64,000 bases of DNA from JADLBR01 sp964651705 (GTDB taxonomy: Bacteria > Verrucomicrobiota > Verrucomicrobiia > JADLBR01), in contig CAZYWZ010000017.1 in NCBI GenBank assembly GCA_964651705.1, positions 1 to 64,000 of the forward strand, given 5' to 3'. Each line of letters begins with the position of its first letter. The stretch's first letter is position 1. The notes beneath the pieces are model-generated. The model was not told where the DNA came from, ran no database searches, and saw only the letters and a program-made list of their open reading frames with translations. Made by a program: the position numbers and the translations under genes. Positions 1 to 8,168 of the stretch are shown piece by piece.

Positions 1-2
1 CG

Positions 3-178
3 GGATCTGACTGGAAATACCTACGCAGCATCAAGGAGGAGATGCCGGAAGTGCTTTCGCGGCGCATTAGCGAAGAAGTGCGCCGCGTGCTGGGCAAGAC
101 CGCCAGCAAAGTCCTCGTTTCGGGCGGACGCCGGAGGATGATCCCGGCCGGGATGGAGGAGGAGCTTCCCCGGTGGCG
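3..178 (+). pseudogene. Possible fragment of an SDWK-type hypothetical protein
   Basis: The reading frame opens at the window edge with a stretch beginning SDWKYLRSIKEE and continuing as a charged helix (RRISEEVRRVL). It resembles the N-terminus of short hypothetical proteins that start with SDWK. After about 45 residues the frame becomes low-complexity arginine-rich sequence and then runs antisense through the next gene, so the original C-terminus is missing. It could also be a short intact protein with an unusual end. No start codon is visible, because the window begins inside it or just after it. Confidence 0.25.
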
Positions 179-2308
179 CTACTCGCACCGCCCGCGGATC
201 ACCCGGACCATCGTGGCGGTGAGGTCGCCGGGGCCTTCGGCCACGAGGCGGAGATCCATCCGCGTGTCGCCGAGCAAGGTCTTGGCGGGGATGGGATCGA
301 TGGCGATCTGGCGGAAGCGGGCCTTGCCGGATTGCCCCGGCGGGGCATGGCCGCGTCCCTGCCCGAAGAGCTGCAGGCGCGCGGGGCCCGTCTGCGCCGC
401 GAGGAAGTCGGCCGACACGGATTCCCAGGCACCGGTCTTCGACGCGGCCGCGTAGGCGATCGTGGACCAATCCATGCCGCCCACCCGCACGCCCGGCTTG
501 AGGTGCTCCCCTGCGTTCTGGATTTCCGCGCGCAGGCGGTAGGCGGCCCCCTTCTCCAGCGTCACGATCTGGTCGAAGTGCACGGTGTCCGTGTTTCCCG
601 CTTTAAATTCGTATTCGACCAGATGGCGTCCCGGCCGCCCCGGGTCGGGGATGACGCGATAGTCGGCCGGCCCCGACCAGCCCTCCGCGCCTCGGGAAAA
701 ATCGCCATTCTTCACGATGTCGCCCTTCGCCTTGGGGGCCTCGTTCGCGATGGAGGTGAAGACGGGATCGTCGGGGAACATCCCCTGCGCCGCGAGCGCG
801 GGGATGTGGAACGTCGCGGTCTTGAGCTTGCCATCGCCGATATTGCGCACGGCGGGGGTCCGCGCGGCTTTGCCCTTGGCGTCGGTGTACGCGATGTGCC
901 ATGCCGTCGCCGCGCGATCGGCGTAGGTCACCTTGATCGTCGCCGGGGCCGCCTTCGCCCAAAACACTGTATCCAGCGAGAACAGGAGGCCGGATTGGCC
1001 GTTGGCGAGGTCGGTGCGCCGCGCGTCGAAGTCGTGGGCCACCTGCCCTCCGGGCAACTTTTCCCAGGGCAGCGGGAAACGTTCGACGCGCTCGGCGGGG
1101 AGGCTCTCGCTGCCGGGCAGGTCTCGCTGGATCAGCCAGCGTTCGATATTCTTCACCGCCCGGGCGCCGCGGCGGCATTCCCTCAGGTACGCCCACGCGT
1201 CGGGCGAGTTCTCCCGGCGATAGCCCTGCGTGATCCGCGCGTATTCGTTCAGCTCCGGGCTGAGCTTCAGCGTCTCGGGGGAGACCAGTTGGAAATTCTG
1301 CCGCATCTGTAGCCCGCGCAGCACGCAGATCCGGTGGCGGTAGGGATAGCCCTCGACCGGACCGAAGCGCCATTCCCAATATTTCCCGTATTCCTCGTTC
1401 TCGTCGCCGCGAAAGCGTCCCCCCGCGATGGTCGGATGCCCGTCATCGACCCGCATGTACCCGCGCGGGTCGAGGCTCGAGCCCCAGGCCTCGTCCTCCA
1501 TCAGACCATGCATGAAATCGATTCCGCCGCCCCGGATCCCGGCCCCTTTTAGGAACGCGTATTCGTGCAGATCCGCGGTCGCCGAGCGGAATTCTGCGGT
1601 CGGCCCGATCGCCCCGCCCCACATCACCGCCAGCTTGTGCTCGGCGCCGCGGAAGACCTCGCACATCGCGTCGATCCGCCGCCGCAGCCAATCCGCGAAT
1701 TGCGCCGCGGTCACGCCCGTGGTCTTCTGCCACAATTCCAGATCCACGGGGCGGATGAACATCTCCTCGCCGCGCGAGGCGCTGATCCCGTGGATATAGC
1801 CGTAGACCACGTCGTCGTCCCGCGCGATGCCCGTCTTTGCGAACTCGCGCATGAATTCGTGGAACGCCTTGTCCACCTCCGGCTGCCAGGGCGGCACGAT
1901 CTGGATGCGCCACGGTTGCCCCTCCTGCAGCGGGGGCACATCGAGCACCACGGGCTTGAACCTCTCGACCACCCAATCCGGCACCGCCTCCCGCTGCACG
2001 CCCTTCAGGTGGATCCCCGTCCGCATCCCCGCCGCCCGATTCTTCGCGATCTGCTCCCGGGCCCACCCCCAATCGTATTGCCCCGGCGCGGGATTCAGCC
2101 GCGACCACTCCATCATCACGCCCCGCACGGTGATCGCGGGATCGAATCGCTTGCTCCCCCAGGTGATGTATCCCGAATAGGGCACCGGACCCACGCCCTC
2201 GGGCAACCGCCAGTCCCAGCCCTCTCGCACCACCGGCGCCTCTTGCGCCAAGGCCGCGCCTAAGGCGATCCACGCGCCCGCCAAGGGGACCATCAGCCGA
2301 TAAAGCAT
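179..2308 (-). CDS. Secreted glycoside-hydrolase-like protein with C-terminal jelly-roll
   Basis: A 709-residue exported protein. I chose the ATG that gives a clean signal peptide (MLYRLMVPLAGAWIALGAALAQ in two parts: short N-region, then hydrophobic core ending ALAQ, residues 1-22); longer versions add an arginine-rich tail with no signal. Residues about 45-370 look like a clan-A (beta/alpha)8 barrel of the GH42/GH5 kind: VMMEWSRLNPAPGQYDW is the usual first-strand and helix pattern of such barrels. Residues about 529-670 (GDIVKNGDFSRGAEGW onward) have the NGDFS...GW opening of galactose-binding-like carbohydrate modules. Catalytic acids are not assignable by eye, so activity is inferred. 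The nearby sulfatase and cupin, on the same strand, fit breakdown of a sulfated glycan. Confidence 0.7.
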   Translation of the reverse strand: MLYRLMVPLAGAWIALGAALAQEAPVVREGWDWRLPEGVGPVPYSGYITWGSKRFDPAITVRGVMMEWSRLNPAPGQYDWGWAREQIAKNRAAGMRTGIHLKGVQREAVPDWVVERFKPVVLDVPPLQEGQPWRIQIVPPWQPEVDKAFHEFMREFAKTGIARDDDVVYGYIHGISASRGEEMFIRPVDLELWQKTTGVTAAQFADWLRRRIDAMCEVFRGAEHKLAVMWGGAIGPTAEFRSATADLHEYAFLKGAGIRGGGIDFMHGLMEDEAWGSSLDPRGYMRVDDGHPTIAGGRFRGDENEEYGKYWEWRFGPVEGYPYRHRICVLRGLQMRQNFQLVSPETLKLSPELNEYARITQGYRRENSPDAWAYLRECRRGARAVKNIERWLIQRDLPGSESLPAERVERFPLPWEKLPGGQVAHDFDARRTDLANGQSGLLFSLDTVFWAKAAPATIKVTYADRAATAWHIAYTDAKGKAARTPAVRNIGDGKLKTATFHIPALAAQGMFPDDPVFTSIANEAPKAKGDIVKNGDFSRGAEGWSGPADYRVIPDPGRPGRHLVEYEFKAGNTDTVHFDQIVTLEKGAAYRLRAEIQNAGEHLKPGVRVGGMDWSTIAYAAASKTGAWESVSADFLAAQTGPARLQLFGQGRGHAPPGQSGKARFRQIAIDPIPAKTLLGDTRMDLRLVAEGPGDLTATMVRVIRGRCE

Positions 2309-2456
2309 CCCCCATTCAGCACCGGCCCGCCGGGCGGTGTCAAATCCGGATGGGCGGGCACGCCCGCACATGAGAAAGGTCGACGTCGAAATTCGGCCGA
2401 TGCTCGGGCCAGCCCAACCGACGGCGCGTCATTCATGTGAAAACTTCGCGTCCATC

Positions 2457-2524
2457 GTAGCCGCCGACGTGAGGAGGCGGTGGTACCAAGTGGCTCGAAT
2501 CCGCCTCCTCACGTCGGCGGCTAC
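2457..2524. repeat. GTAGCC...GGCTAC hairpin repeat, perfect 24-bp arms
   Basis: Positions 2457-2480 and 2501-2524 are exact reverse complements around a 20-base loop. The outer ends read GTAGCC and GGCTAC. Two other spacers in the window (16490-16542 and 22011-22065) have the same outer bases with unrelated interiors, so this looks like a dispersed repeat family and not a gene-specific terminator. There is no T-tract next to the stem. Confidence 0.85.
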
Positions 2525-2670
2525 CCCGAGATTCACGAGTGCCTGAATTATTTGGACTTATCTGCGGTATCCACGCTATTCGAGGTTCGAAGGTTCTGTC
2601 TAGTCCGACCGACGGCGCGGGGACACGGCGCGCCATTCACGGGGGAACTTCCGATGGGGCCGAGGGGCCT

Positions 2671-2837
2671 TTTTGGACTGCGGTGGCATCACCCCGCGAG
2701 GGGTGGCGACACCGCTTTGGAATCGCGCCGATCGCCTCTGGCGATCAAAGCGCGGGCGCTGGCCCTGGCGCGCGGATCCCGGCTCCGCCGGGAGCCAAAG
2801 CGGTGTCGCCGCTACGCTCTGCCACCGCAGTCCAAAA
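2671..2837. repeat. Nested palindromic element, copy A (167 bp)
   Basis: The element is bounded by perfect 18-bp inverted repeats (TTTTGGACTGCGGTGGCA at the left end and its reverse complement at 2820-2837). A second perfect 16-bp inverted pair lies inside (2705-2720, GGCGACACCGCTTTGG, with 2795-2810). A diverged copy lies at 5060-5204 and partial copies near 4903 and 17817. It encodes nothing of its own. The size and terminal inverted repeats fit a MITE-like or REP-like non-autonomous element; no target-site duplication is obvious. Confidence 0.8.
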
Positions 2838-2924
2838 TCGGACCGTCGCCGCGCCAGCCATCCGGTCGGGCAGGCGCTTAACGATGGCCCCCGAATTCGC
2901 AAGTTCTGGCTTTGAAGTGTCCGG

Positions 2925-4298
2925 TCAATAATCCCGGAAGGGCCCGCGGGGTTCGGCGGCATCCATCTCGCGGCGCCAGGCGTCGAAGCGGCCCTTGACC
3001 CTGGCGAGGATGTCGGGTTTCTCGGCGGAGAGGTCCTTGGTTTCGCCGATGTCGGTGGCGAGGTCGTAGAGCCCGGCGCCTTTGGCGGACTCGAGCCATT
3101 TCCACTGGCCGACGCGGGCGGCTCGGTCGCCGCGGCGCTGCCAGAACATCTCGTCGCGCGGCGAAGGTGCATCGCCCTTCAGGATGGGCAGCATGTCAAA
3201 GCCATCGAGGGGGACGGCGGTCGGCTTGGCGCCGGCGAGCGCGGCGAGCGTCGGCATGAATTCCAGCGAGGTGAGGAAGGCATCGGTGACCTTTCCCGGG
3301 GGGAGGTGTCCGGGCCACCATGCGATGAAGGGGACGCGGAGCCCGCCCTCCCACATCGTGCCCTTGGAGCCCTTCAGCGGCGCGTTGCCGCCGTTGCCGC
3401 TGCCCCCGTTGTCGGAGAGGAACAGGATCAGGGTGTTCTGGGCCCGCCCCGATGTCTCCAGCGCGGCGAGGATTTCGCCGATGGCGGCATCCATGCAGGT
3501 GACGGCCGCGGCGAAGGGGCGGACCTTCTCGGGGATCGCGCTCTCGGCGTACATGGCCAGATATTCGGGCGGGGCCTGGACGCCGGGCTTGCCGAAGCTC
3601 GACGCGCTGTGGGGGGCGTTGAAGGCCAGATATAGGAAGAAGGGTTTGGCGGCGCTCTGGGTGATGAACGAAAGGGCCTCGCGCTTGAACACATCGGTCG
3701 CGTAGGTCCCGCGATCCGCCTGCGTGCGCTCGTTGCCCCGGAACATCGACGGGATGCCGTAGCGCTCGTGGGTGTAGTAATCGATGCCGTTGTTGCCGTG
3801 GCCGTAGAAGAAATCGAAGCCACGCTGGAGGGGGAGGTAGCGCCTGGCCTGGCCCATGTCCCACTTTCCCACCACGCCGGTCGCGTATCCCGCCGAGCGG
3901 AGCACGTCGCCGAGCGTGATCTCCCGCGGATCGAGGCCGAGGGTCATCTCGGGAGAGACGGCGTATTCCTCGGGCGTGTACTGGTGCTGATAATTGACCA
4001 TGTCGTTGCGCACCATGTCGTAGAGGCCATTGCGCTGGGGGTAGCGACCCGTCAGGAGGCTGCCGCGCGAGGGCGTGCACGCCGGCCAGGTCACATAGAA
4101 ATTTGTCCCGCGCACCCCCTCGCGCGCGAGGCGGTCGAGATGCGGCGTCAGGATGGGCTTGGAGCTGATGCAGCCGAGATCGGGATAGCCCTGATCGTCG
4201 GCGATGATTATGAGGATATTGGGCCGAGTGACGTCCGCGTTCGTGGCCGCCAATAGGCCGGCGCACACCGCCGCCGCCCCGATCATCGCCCGCATCAT
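2925..4298 (-). CDS. Secreted sulfatase (arylsulfatase family)
   Basis: A 457-residue alkaline-phosphatase-fold sulfatase that should hydrolyse sulfate esters outside the cytoplasm. Residues 1-21 form a signal peptide. PNILIIIADDQG (27-38) carries the metal-binding Asp pair. CTPSR at 74-78 is the C-x-P-x-R signature whose Cys is converted to formylglycine by the FGE/anSME machinery, which is not in this window. LSDNGG further on supplies the other metal ligands. The usual GKWHLG is GKWDMG here, so a commonly conserved His is Asp. The length is normal. Its ATG overlaps the stop of the upstream cupin gene by 4 bases and has a GGAGGAG ribosome site, so the two are probably translated together. 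The substrate cannot be told from sequence. Confidence 0.93.
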   Translation of the reverse strand: MMRAMIGAAAVCAGLLAATNADVTRPNILIIIADDQGYPDLGCISSKPILTPHLDRLAREGVRGTNFYVTWPACTPSRGSLLTGRYPQRNGLYDMVRNDMVNYQHQYTPEEYAVSPEMTLGLDPREITLGDVLRSAGYATGVVGKWDMGQARRYLPLQRGFDFFYGHGNNGIDYYTHERYGIPSMFRGNERTQADRGTYATDVFKREALSFITQSAAKPFFLYLAFNAPHSASSFGKPGVQAPPEYLAMYAESAIPEKVRPFAAAVTCMDAAIGEILAALETSGRAQNTLILFLSDNGGSGNGGNAPLKGSKGTMWEGGLRVPFIAWWPGHLPPGKVTDAFLTSLEFMPTLAALAGAKPTAVPLDGFDMLPILKGDAPSPRDEMFWQRRGDRAARVGQWKWLESAKGAGLYDLATDIGETKDLSAEKPDILARVKGRFDAWRREMDAAEPRGPFRDY

Positions 4299-4750
4299 TT
4301 CTCCTCCAAAAAAACCGTCTGCCTATCGCCCGTGGAAAAGGAGATCAGGCAGCGGATCGGCTCGGTCCCGGTGTTCTTCAGGTTATGCTTGACCCCGGCG
4401 GGGATGCGGATCGTCATCCCCGGGCCCAGCTCTACCGCGCGCCCATCAAAACTGTGCTCCCCCTTGCCGGAGAGCATATATAAGACCTCCTCGCAGTTGG
4501 GATGGTAGTGCAGCGGGTTGGTGTGCCCAGGCAGGATCTCGGCGATGCCCACCGTCTGCGCCGCACCGGGCGAGAGCTTCCCATCGCACAGCCATTTCAG
4601 ACTTCCCCAGGGGAATTTCTGCTCGGGCAATGTCGCGGCATCGGTCACGGTCATGGGCGGATCTCCGGGAGGAGCGTCGGCGCCGGACGTCGACGCCGCA
4701 AGCCACGAGCCGAATGCCAGCGCCGTCAGGTGGGAGGCTATCGCGCGCAT
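4295..4750 (-). CDS. Secreted single-domain cupin protein
   Basis: A 151-residue cupin_2 protein with an N-terminal signal peptide (about residues 1-24). Cupin motif 1 is clear: PLHYHPNCEEVLYMLSGKGE supplies the HxH...E metal ligands. The second motif, with GMTIRIPAGVKHNLKN, supplies the last His. Such small cupins bind a metal and often a sugar or act as a sugar epimerase or lyase-like enzyme; the exact reaction is unknown. The gene is immediately upstream of the sulfatase and overlaps it by 4 bases (ATGA type), so a shared role in glycan use is likely. Start: the only ATG giving a good signal peptide. Confidence 0.85.
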   Translation of the reverse strand: MRAIASHLTALAFGSWLAASTSGADAPPGDPPMTVTDAATLPEQKFPWGSLKWLCDGKLSPGAAQTVGIAEILPGHTNPLHYHPNCEEVLYMLSGKGEHSFDGRAVELGPGMTIRIPAGVKHNLKNTGTEPIRCLISFSTGDRQTVFLEEK

Positions 4751-5328
4751 GGCCCCATCGAAGCGCAGCGGCCTTCGGAGCGCAAAGCCAATCCCTGATC
4801 GTCGCGTAAGGGTCCCGATACGATTGGAATGATCCTCGACGGCCGGTGTATGGGGTCTGGTGGCGGCGCGCCGATTCGCAATCGTGCGGGATCTTGGGCG
4901 CGCAAAGCGGCGCGCGGATGCGCCGCCCTCCCATGCGCCTGCGCCCGGCCACCGGGAACGCCTGAAGGGCCTGTTGATTCATTCCAGACCGCGCGGGAGT
5001 GCCGTGAGCCGGGATACCATCGGGACGCCATCGTGTGCTCCGAATCCGGCGGGCGGGCCTTTGGACTGCGGTGGCAGAACCCCGAACGGGGTGGCGGCAC
5101 CGCTTTGGATCCGCGCGGAGAGCGGGCGCCGGCCCAGGCGCGCAGGTCCCGGCTCCGCCGGACGAAAAAGCGGCGTCGACGCTTCGCTTTGCCGCCGCAC
5201 TCCACACTCGCCCTCCGCTCCATCGTGATCGTCGAATAAATCGACACGCCCTGAAGGCGGCTCTACGAGCCTTTCGCCCCACCGCTCGTAGTGCCGCGTT
5301 ACCGCAACGCCTTGCGGGAACTCGCGAA
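4751..5328. other. Repeat-rich spacer at the left edge of the defence island
   Basis: No intact gene is seen. The spacer contains a partial repeat near 4903-4930 (CAAAGCGGCGCGCGG...GCCGCCCTCC), which resembles the end of the copy near 17817, and the nested palindromic element at 5060-5204. Just before the doc remnant, a short frame ending ...PRYRNALRELAK stops with TGA overlapping the GTG start of doc. It could be the tail of a lost antitoxin gene, but it is too short to identify. Confidence 0.5.
5060..5204. repeat. Nested palindromic element, copy B
   Basis: The left end TTTGGACTGCGGTGGCA matches copy A at 2671. The right end TGCCGCCGCACTCCA is its reverse complement with two mismatches in 15. 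The interior keeps GGCGGCACCGCTTTGGAT and a matching AAAAGCGGCG arm. It is shorter and more diverged than copy A, and it lies in the spacer next to the doc remnant. Confidence 0.7.
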
Positions 5329-5523
5329 GTGAAGGAGCCGGCCTGGGTCCTGCGGGCGACCGTGCTCACGTTGCAGGAGCAGTTGCTGGCGGAGTTTGGC
5401 GGTTCCTCCGGCATCCGTGACGAAGGGTTGCTGGATTCGGCGCTGGCCGCGGGACAATTGACGGAAGCGGCCTTTGCCGCCTGGTTGAAGGCGAACGCGA
5501 CGCGCGCAGGGTCCAGGCCGTAG
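5329..5523 (+). pseudogene. doc: Doc/Fic toxin with internal deletion of the active site
   Basis: The 64-residue frame from GTG has the normal start of a Doc-type death-on-curing protein: EPAWVLRATVLTLQEQLLAE followed by FGGSSGIRDEGLLDSALA. It then jumps straight to the normal end, LTEAAFAAWLKANATR. Doc proteins of this kind are about 120-130 residues and carry HPFxDGNKR between these two parts, so roughly 70 residues including the whole Fic motif are missing without loss of frame. The product cannot be an active AMPylase or kinase. No intact Phd or AbrB antitoxin gene lies upstream. The remnant marks the left border of the restriction island. Confidence 0.75.
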
Positions 5524-5739
5524 CCGAGCGCCTGCCGCGTTTGGCCGACGCAAGCTTCGCCACCGTGCCCTTGTGGGAGAAGATTCGCCCGTGGTCCGAC
5601 CCACACAAAAAACATGGAAAGTTCCACGCCCCCACCCTACGCTTCCGCCTCGTGGCGATGACACGTTTTGGGATCTTCGCTGGAGCCGAGCCGACCCGGT
5701 TTTCGCCTTCCGCACTCCAACTTCCGAATTTCTGAACCC

Positions 5740-8160
5740 ATGCCCACCGAAGCCGACACCTGCCGCAAGTACGTGGTGCCCAAGCTCCACGCGGCCGGGT
5801 GGGACGACGAGCGCATCCTCGAACAGCGGACATTCACGGCGGGCCGGATCATGACGGTGACCGGGCAGGTCTGGCGTCGTCCGCAGAAGCGCGCCGATTA
5901 CTTGCTGCGCTATCGCCCGAACGTGACCCTGGCGGTCGTCGAGGCGAAGGCGGCGTACAAACATCCGGGGCACGGCCTGGCGCAGGCGAAGGAATATGCC
6001 GAGATCCTGGACCTGAAATTCGCCTACAGCACCAATGGGCACGGGATCGTCGAGTTCGACTTCCTGACGGGGAAGGAGACCGAACTCGATGCCTTCCCGT
6101 CGCCCGACGCGCTCTGGCAGCGGCTCCAGGGGGCCTCGGGGCTGAAGACCGAGGCGCAGCGCGAGCGGTTCCTGACGCCGCCGCTGGCCGATCTCGGCAG
6201 GCCATTGCGCTACTATCAGGAGATCGCCGTCAACCGTGTGGTCTCCGCGATCCTCGGCGGGCGCCGCCGGGTGCTGGTGACGATGGCCACCGGGACGGGC
6301 AAGACGGTGGTGGCCCTCCAGATCTGCTGGAAGCTCTGGTCCTCGAAGTGGAACGCGAAGGGCGATCCCAGTGGCCCGTGCGGCTCGCACCGGAAGCCCC
6401 GCATCCTGTACCTCGCCGACCGCAACTTCCTCATCGACGACCCCAAGGACAAGATCTTCGCCCCCTTCGGCGACGCGCGCTGGAAGATCGAGGGCGGCAA
6501 GGTGACCCTCGGCCGCGAGATGTACTTCGCCACGTACCAGTCCCTCATGCCGCCCGACCCCAACCGCCCGGACAAGTCGGCCCCCGCCACGCGCGCCTTC
6601 TACAAGGAATTCCCGGCCGACTTCTTCGATCTGGTCATCGTGGACGAGTGCCACCGCGGCAGCGCGAGCGACGAGTCGAACTGGCGGGACATCCTCGATT
6701 ATTTCCAGCCGGCCTACCACCTCGGCATGACCGCCACACCGCTGCGCGAGGAGAACCGCGATACGTACGTCTATTTCGGCAACCCCGTCTACACGTACTC
6801 CCTGAAACAGGGCATCGACGACGGCTTCCTCGCACCCTACCGCGTCCATCGCGTCGTCACCCAGTGGGACGCCGCCGGCTGGCGGCCCAGCAAGGACGAG
6901 CTGGACCGCTACGGGCGCGAGATCCCCGACGAGCACTACCAGACCGCCGACTTCGAGCGCATCGTCGCGCTCAGGGCCCGCACCGGGGCCATCGCCCGCC
7001 ACCTCACCGATTTCCTGAAAAGGACCGACCGCTTCGCCAAGACGATCGTTTTCTGCGTGGATCAGGAACACGCGTTAGAGATGCGCAAGCAGTTGACCAA
7101 CTCGAACACGGACCTCACGGCGCAGTTCCCAGACTACGTTTGCCGGGTCACCGCCGACGAGGGCGACATCGGCCGCGGCCACATGGGCCGCTTCCAGGAT
7201 GTCGAAACGCGGACGCCCGTCATCCTGACGACGTCGCAGCTCCTCACCACCGGCCTCGACGCCCCCACCTGCCGGAACATCGTGCTGGTGCGGCTGGTGA
7301 ATTCGATGGTCGAATTCAAACAGATCATCGGCCGCGGGACCCGCGTCCGCGACGACTACGGCAAATTCAGCTTCAACATCCTCGACTACACCGGCACCGC
7401 CACCCGCAACTTCGCCGACCCCGACTTCGACGGGGAGCCCGCCTTCGCCTCGCAGGAGGAGATCGATGCGTACGGGGAGACGACGAAGACGGAGGTTCTC
7501 ACTACAGAGGACACGGCGGGCACAGAGGAAGGCGCCACTAAACTCGCCGAAACCCCTCAGCCGTCATCCCTCCTCCCCCAGCCCTCCCGCAGGAAGTACT
7601 ATTACGACGGCGGGCAGGTCGAGATCGTCGCCGAACTGGTCCATGAGCTGGATGCCGACGGGAGACAGCTCAGGGTCGTTAAATTGACCGATTACACCGC
7701 CGAGAAAGTCCGTTCGCTCTGCACCAACCCGGAGGACCTCCGTGCCCGTTGGATCGATGGCGAGGAGCGCGCCGAGATCCTCCGCCAGCTCGCCGAGCGC
7801 GGGATCGATTTCGCCACCGTAGCCGCGCAGGCCGGGACCCCAGACGCCGACCCGTTCGATCTATTGTGCCACCTGGCTTTCAATGCCCCCCTCCTCACCC
7901 GCCGACAGCGGGCCGACCGGGTGAAGAAACAGGAGAGGGATTTCTTTCGGTTCTTCTCCCTAGAGGCTCGTGAAATCCTTGAGGACCTCTTGGAGAAATA
8001 CGCGGCCGATGGGGAGGTGCAGTTCACGCTGCCCGATGTCCTCAAAGTCCCACCCATCTCGCAGCACGGCAACGTCAATGAGATCGTCGGGAAGTTTGGC
8101 GGGGCAGACCAACTCCGCACCGCAGTCAATCAACTCCAAACGCTGCTGTATGCGGCGTAA
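5740..8160 (+). CDS. hsdR: Type I restriction enzyme, R subunit
   Basis: An 806-residue HsdR, the motor and nuclease subunit of a type I restriction system. Residues 1-90 hold the HSDR_N nuclease domain with a PD-(D/E)xK-like set: D53 in RADYLL and E68-x-K70 in VVEAK. The SF2 translocase follows: Walker A ATGTGKT (183-189), DECH (302-305), TATP (331-334) and motif VI QIIGRGTR (about 528-535). The C-terminus is an EcoEI-type coupling domain. The ATG chosen starts MPTEADTCRKYVVPKL; upstream sequence is spacer-like. Residues about 586-605 (TTEDTAGTEEG) look like an inserted intergenic repeat in a linker. The gene heads the OLD-hsdM-hsdS operon, with 8 bases to the next gene. Confidence 0.93.
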   Translation: MPTEADTCRKYVVPKLHAAGWDDERILEQRTFTAGRIMTVTGQVWRRPQKRADYLLRYRPNVTLAVVEAKAAYKHPGHGLAQAKEYAEILDLKFAYSTNGHGIVEFDFLTGKETELDAFPSPDALWQRLQGASGLKTEAQRERFLTPPLADLGRPLRYYQEIAVNRVVSAILGGRRRVLVTMATGTGKTVVALQICWKLWSSKWNAKGDPSGPCGSHRKPRILYLADRNFLIDDPKDKIFAPFGDARWKIEGGKVTLGREMYFATYQSLMPPDPNRPDKSAPATRAFYKEFPADFFDLVIVDECHRGSASDESNWRDILDYFQPAYHLGMTATPLREENRDTYVYFGNPVYTYSLKQGIDDGFLAPYRVHRVVTQWDAAGWRPSKDELDRYGREIPDEHYQTADFERIVALRARTGAIARHLTDFLKRTDRFAKTIVFCVDQEHALEMRKQLTNSNTDLTAQFPDYVCRVTADEGDIGRGHMGRFQDVETRTPVILTTSQLLTTGLDAPTCRNIVLVRLVNSMVEFKQIIGRGTRVRDDYGKFSFNILDYTGTATRNFADPDFDGEPAFASQEEIDAYGETTKTEVLTTEDTAGTEEGATKLAETPQPSSLLPQPSRRKYYYDGGQVEIVAELVHELDADGRQLRVVKLTDYTAEKVRSLCTNPEDLRARWIDGEERAEILRQLAERGIDFATVAAQAGTPDADPFDLLCHLAFNAPLLTRRQRADRVKKQERDFFRFFSLEAREILEDLLEKYAADGEVQFTLPDVLKVPPISQHGNVNEIVGKFGGADQLRTAVNQLQTLLYAA
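7495..7535 (+). repeat. ACAGAGGACAC-type short repeat inside hsdR
   Basis: The bases CACTACAGAGGACACGGCGGGCACAGAGG in two overlapping units form the familiar CACAGAGGACACAGAGG-type repeat that is normally found between genes in some environmental bacteria. Here it is in frame and encodes TTEDTAGTEE in the linker before the C-terminal domain of HsdR. The flanking protein sequence (ASQEEIDAYGE before, RRKYYYDGGQ after) reads as normal HsdR. Confidence 0.55.
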
Positions 8161-8168
8161 AGGCCATT

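Larger units (their letters stand above)
2309..2924. other. Gene-free spacer dominated by palindromic repeats
   Basis: This stretch between the GH-like gene and the sulfatase holds no convincing gene. It contains a 24-bp perfect inverted repeat and a 167-bp nested palindromic element, listed separately. An imperfect direct repeat of the type CCGACGGCGCG...CATTCA...AACTT occurs near 2416-2446 and again near 2609-2650, on either side of the 24-bp palindrome. No promoter could be assigned with confidence. Confidence 0.6.

Noticed and set aside
173..1312. Long plus-strand frame antisense to the GH-like gene
   Set aside because: Arg/Gly/Ala-rich sequence with no motifs, produced by high GC content opposite a convincing secreted protein.
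2671..5204. CRISPR array
   Set aside because: The repeats are few, palindromic over long distances and irregularly spaced; there are no regular spacers and no cas genes.
5299..7071. 590-residue minus-strand frame opposite hsdR
   Set aside because: It crosses the nuclease and Walker A region of hsdR in antisense and has no motif of its own.
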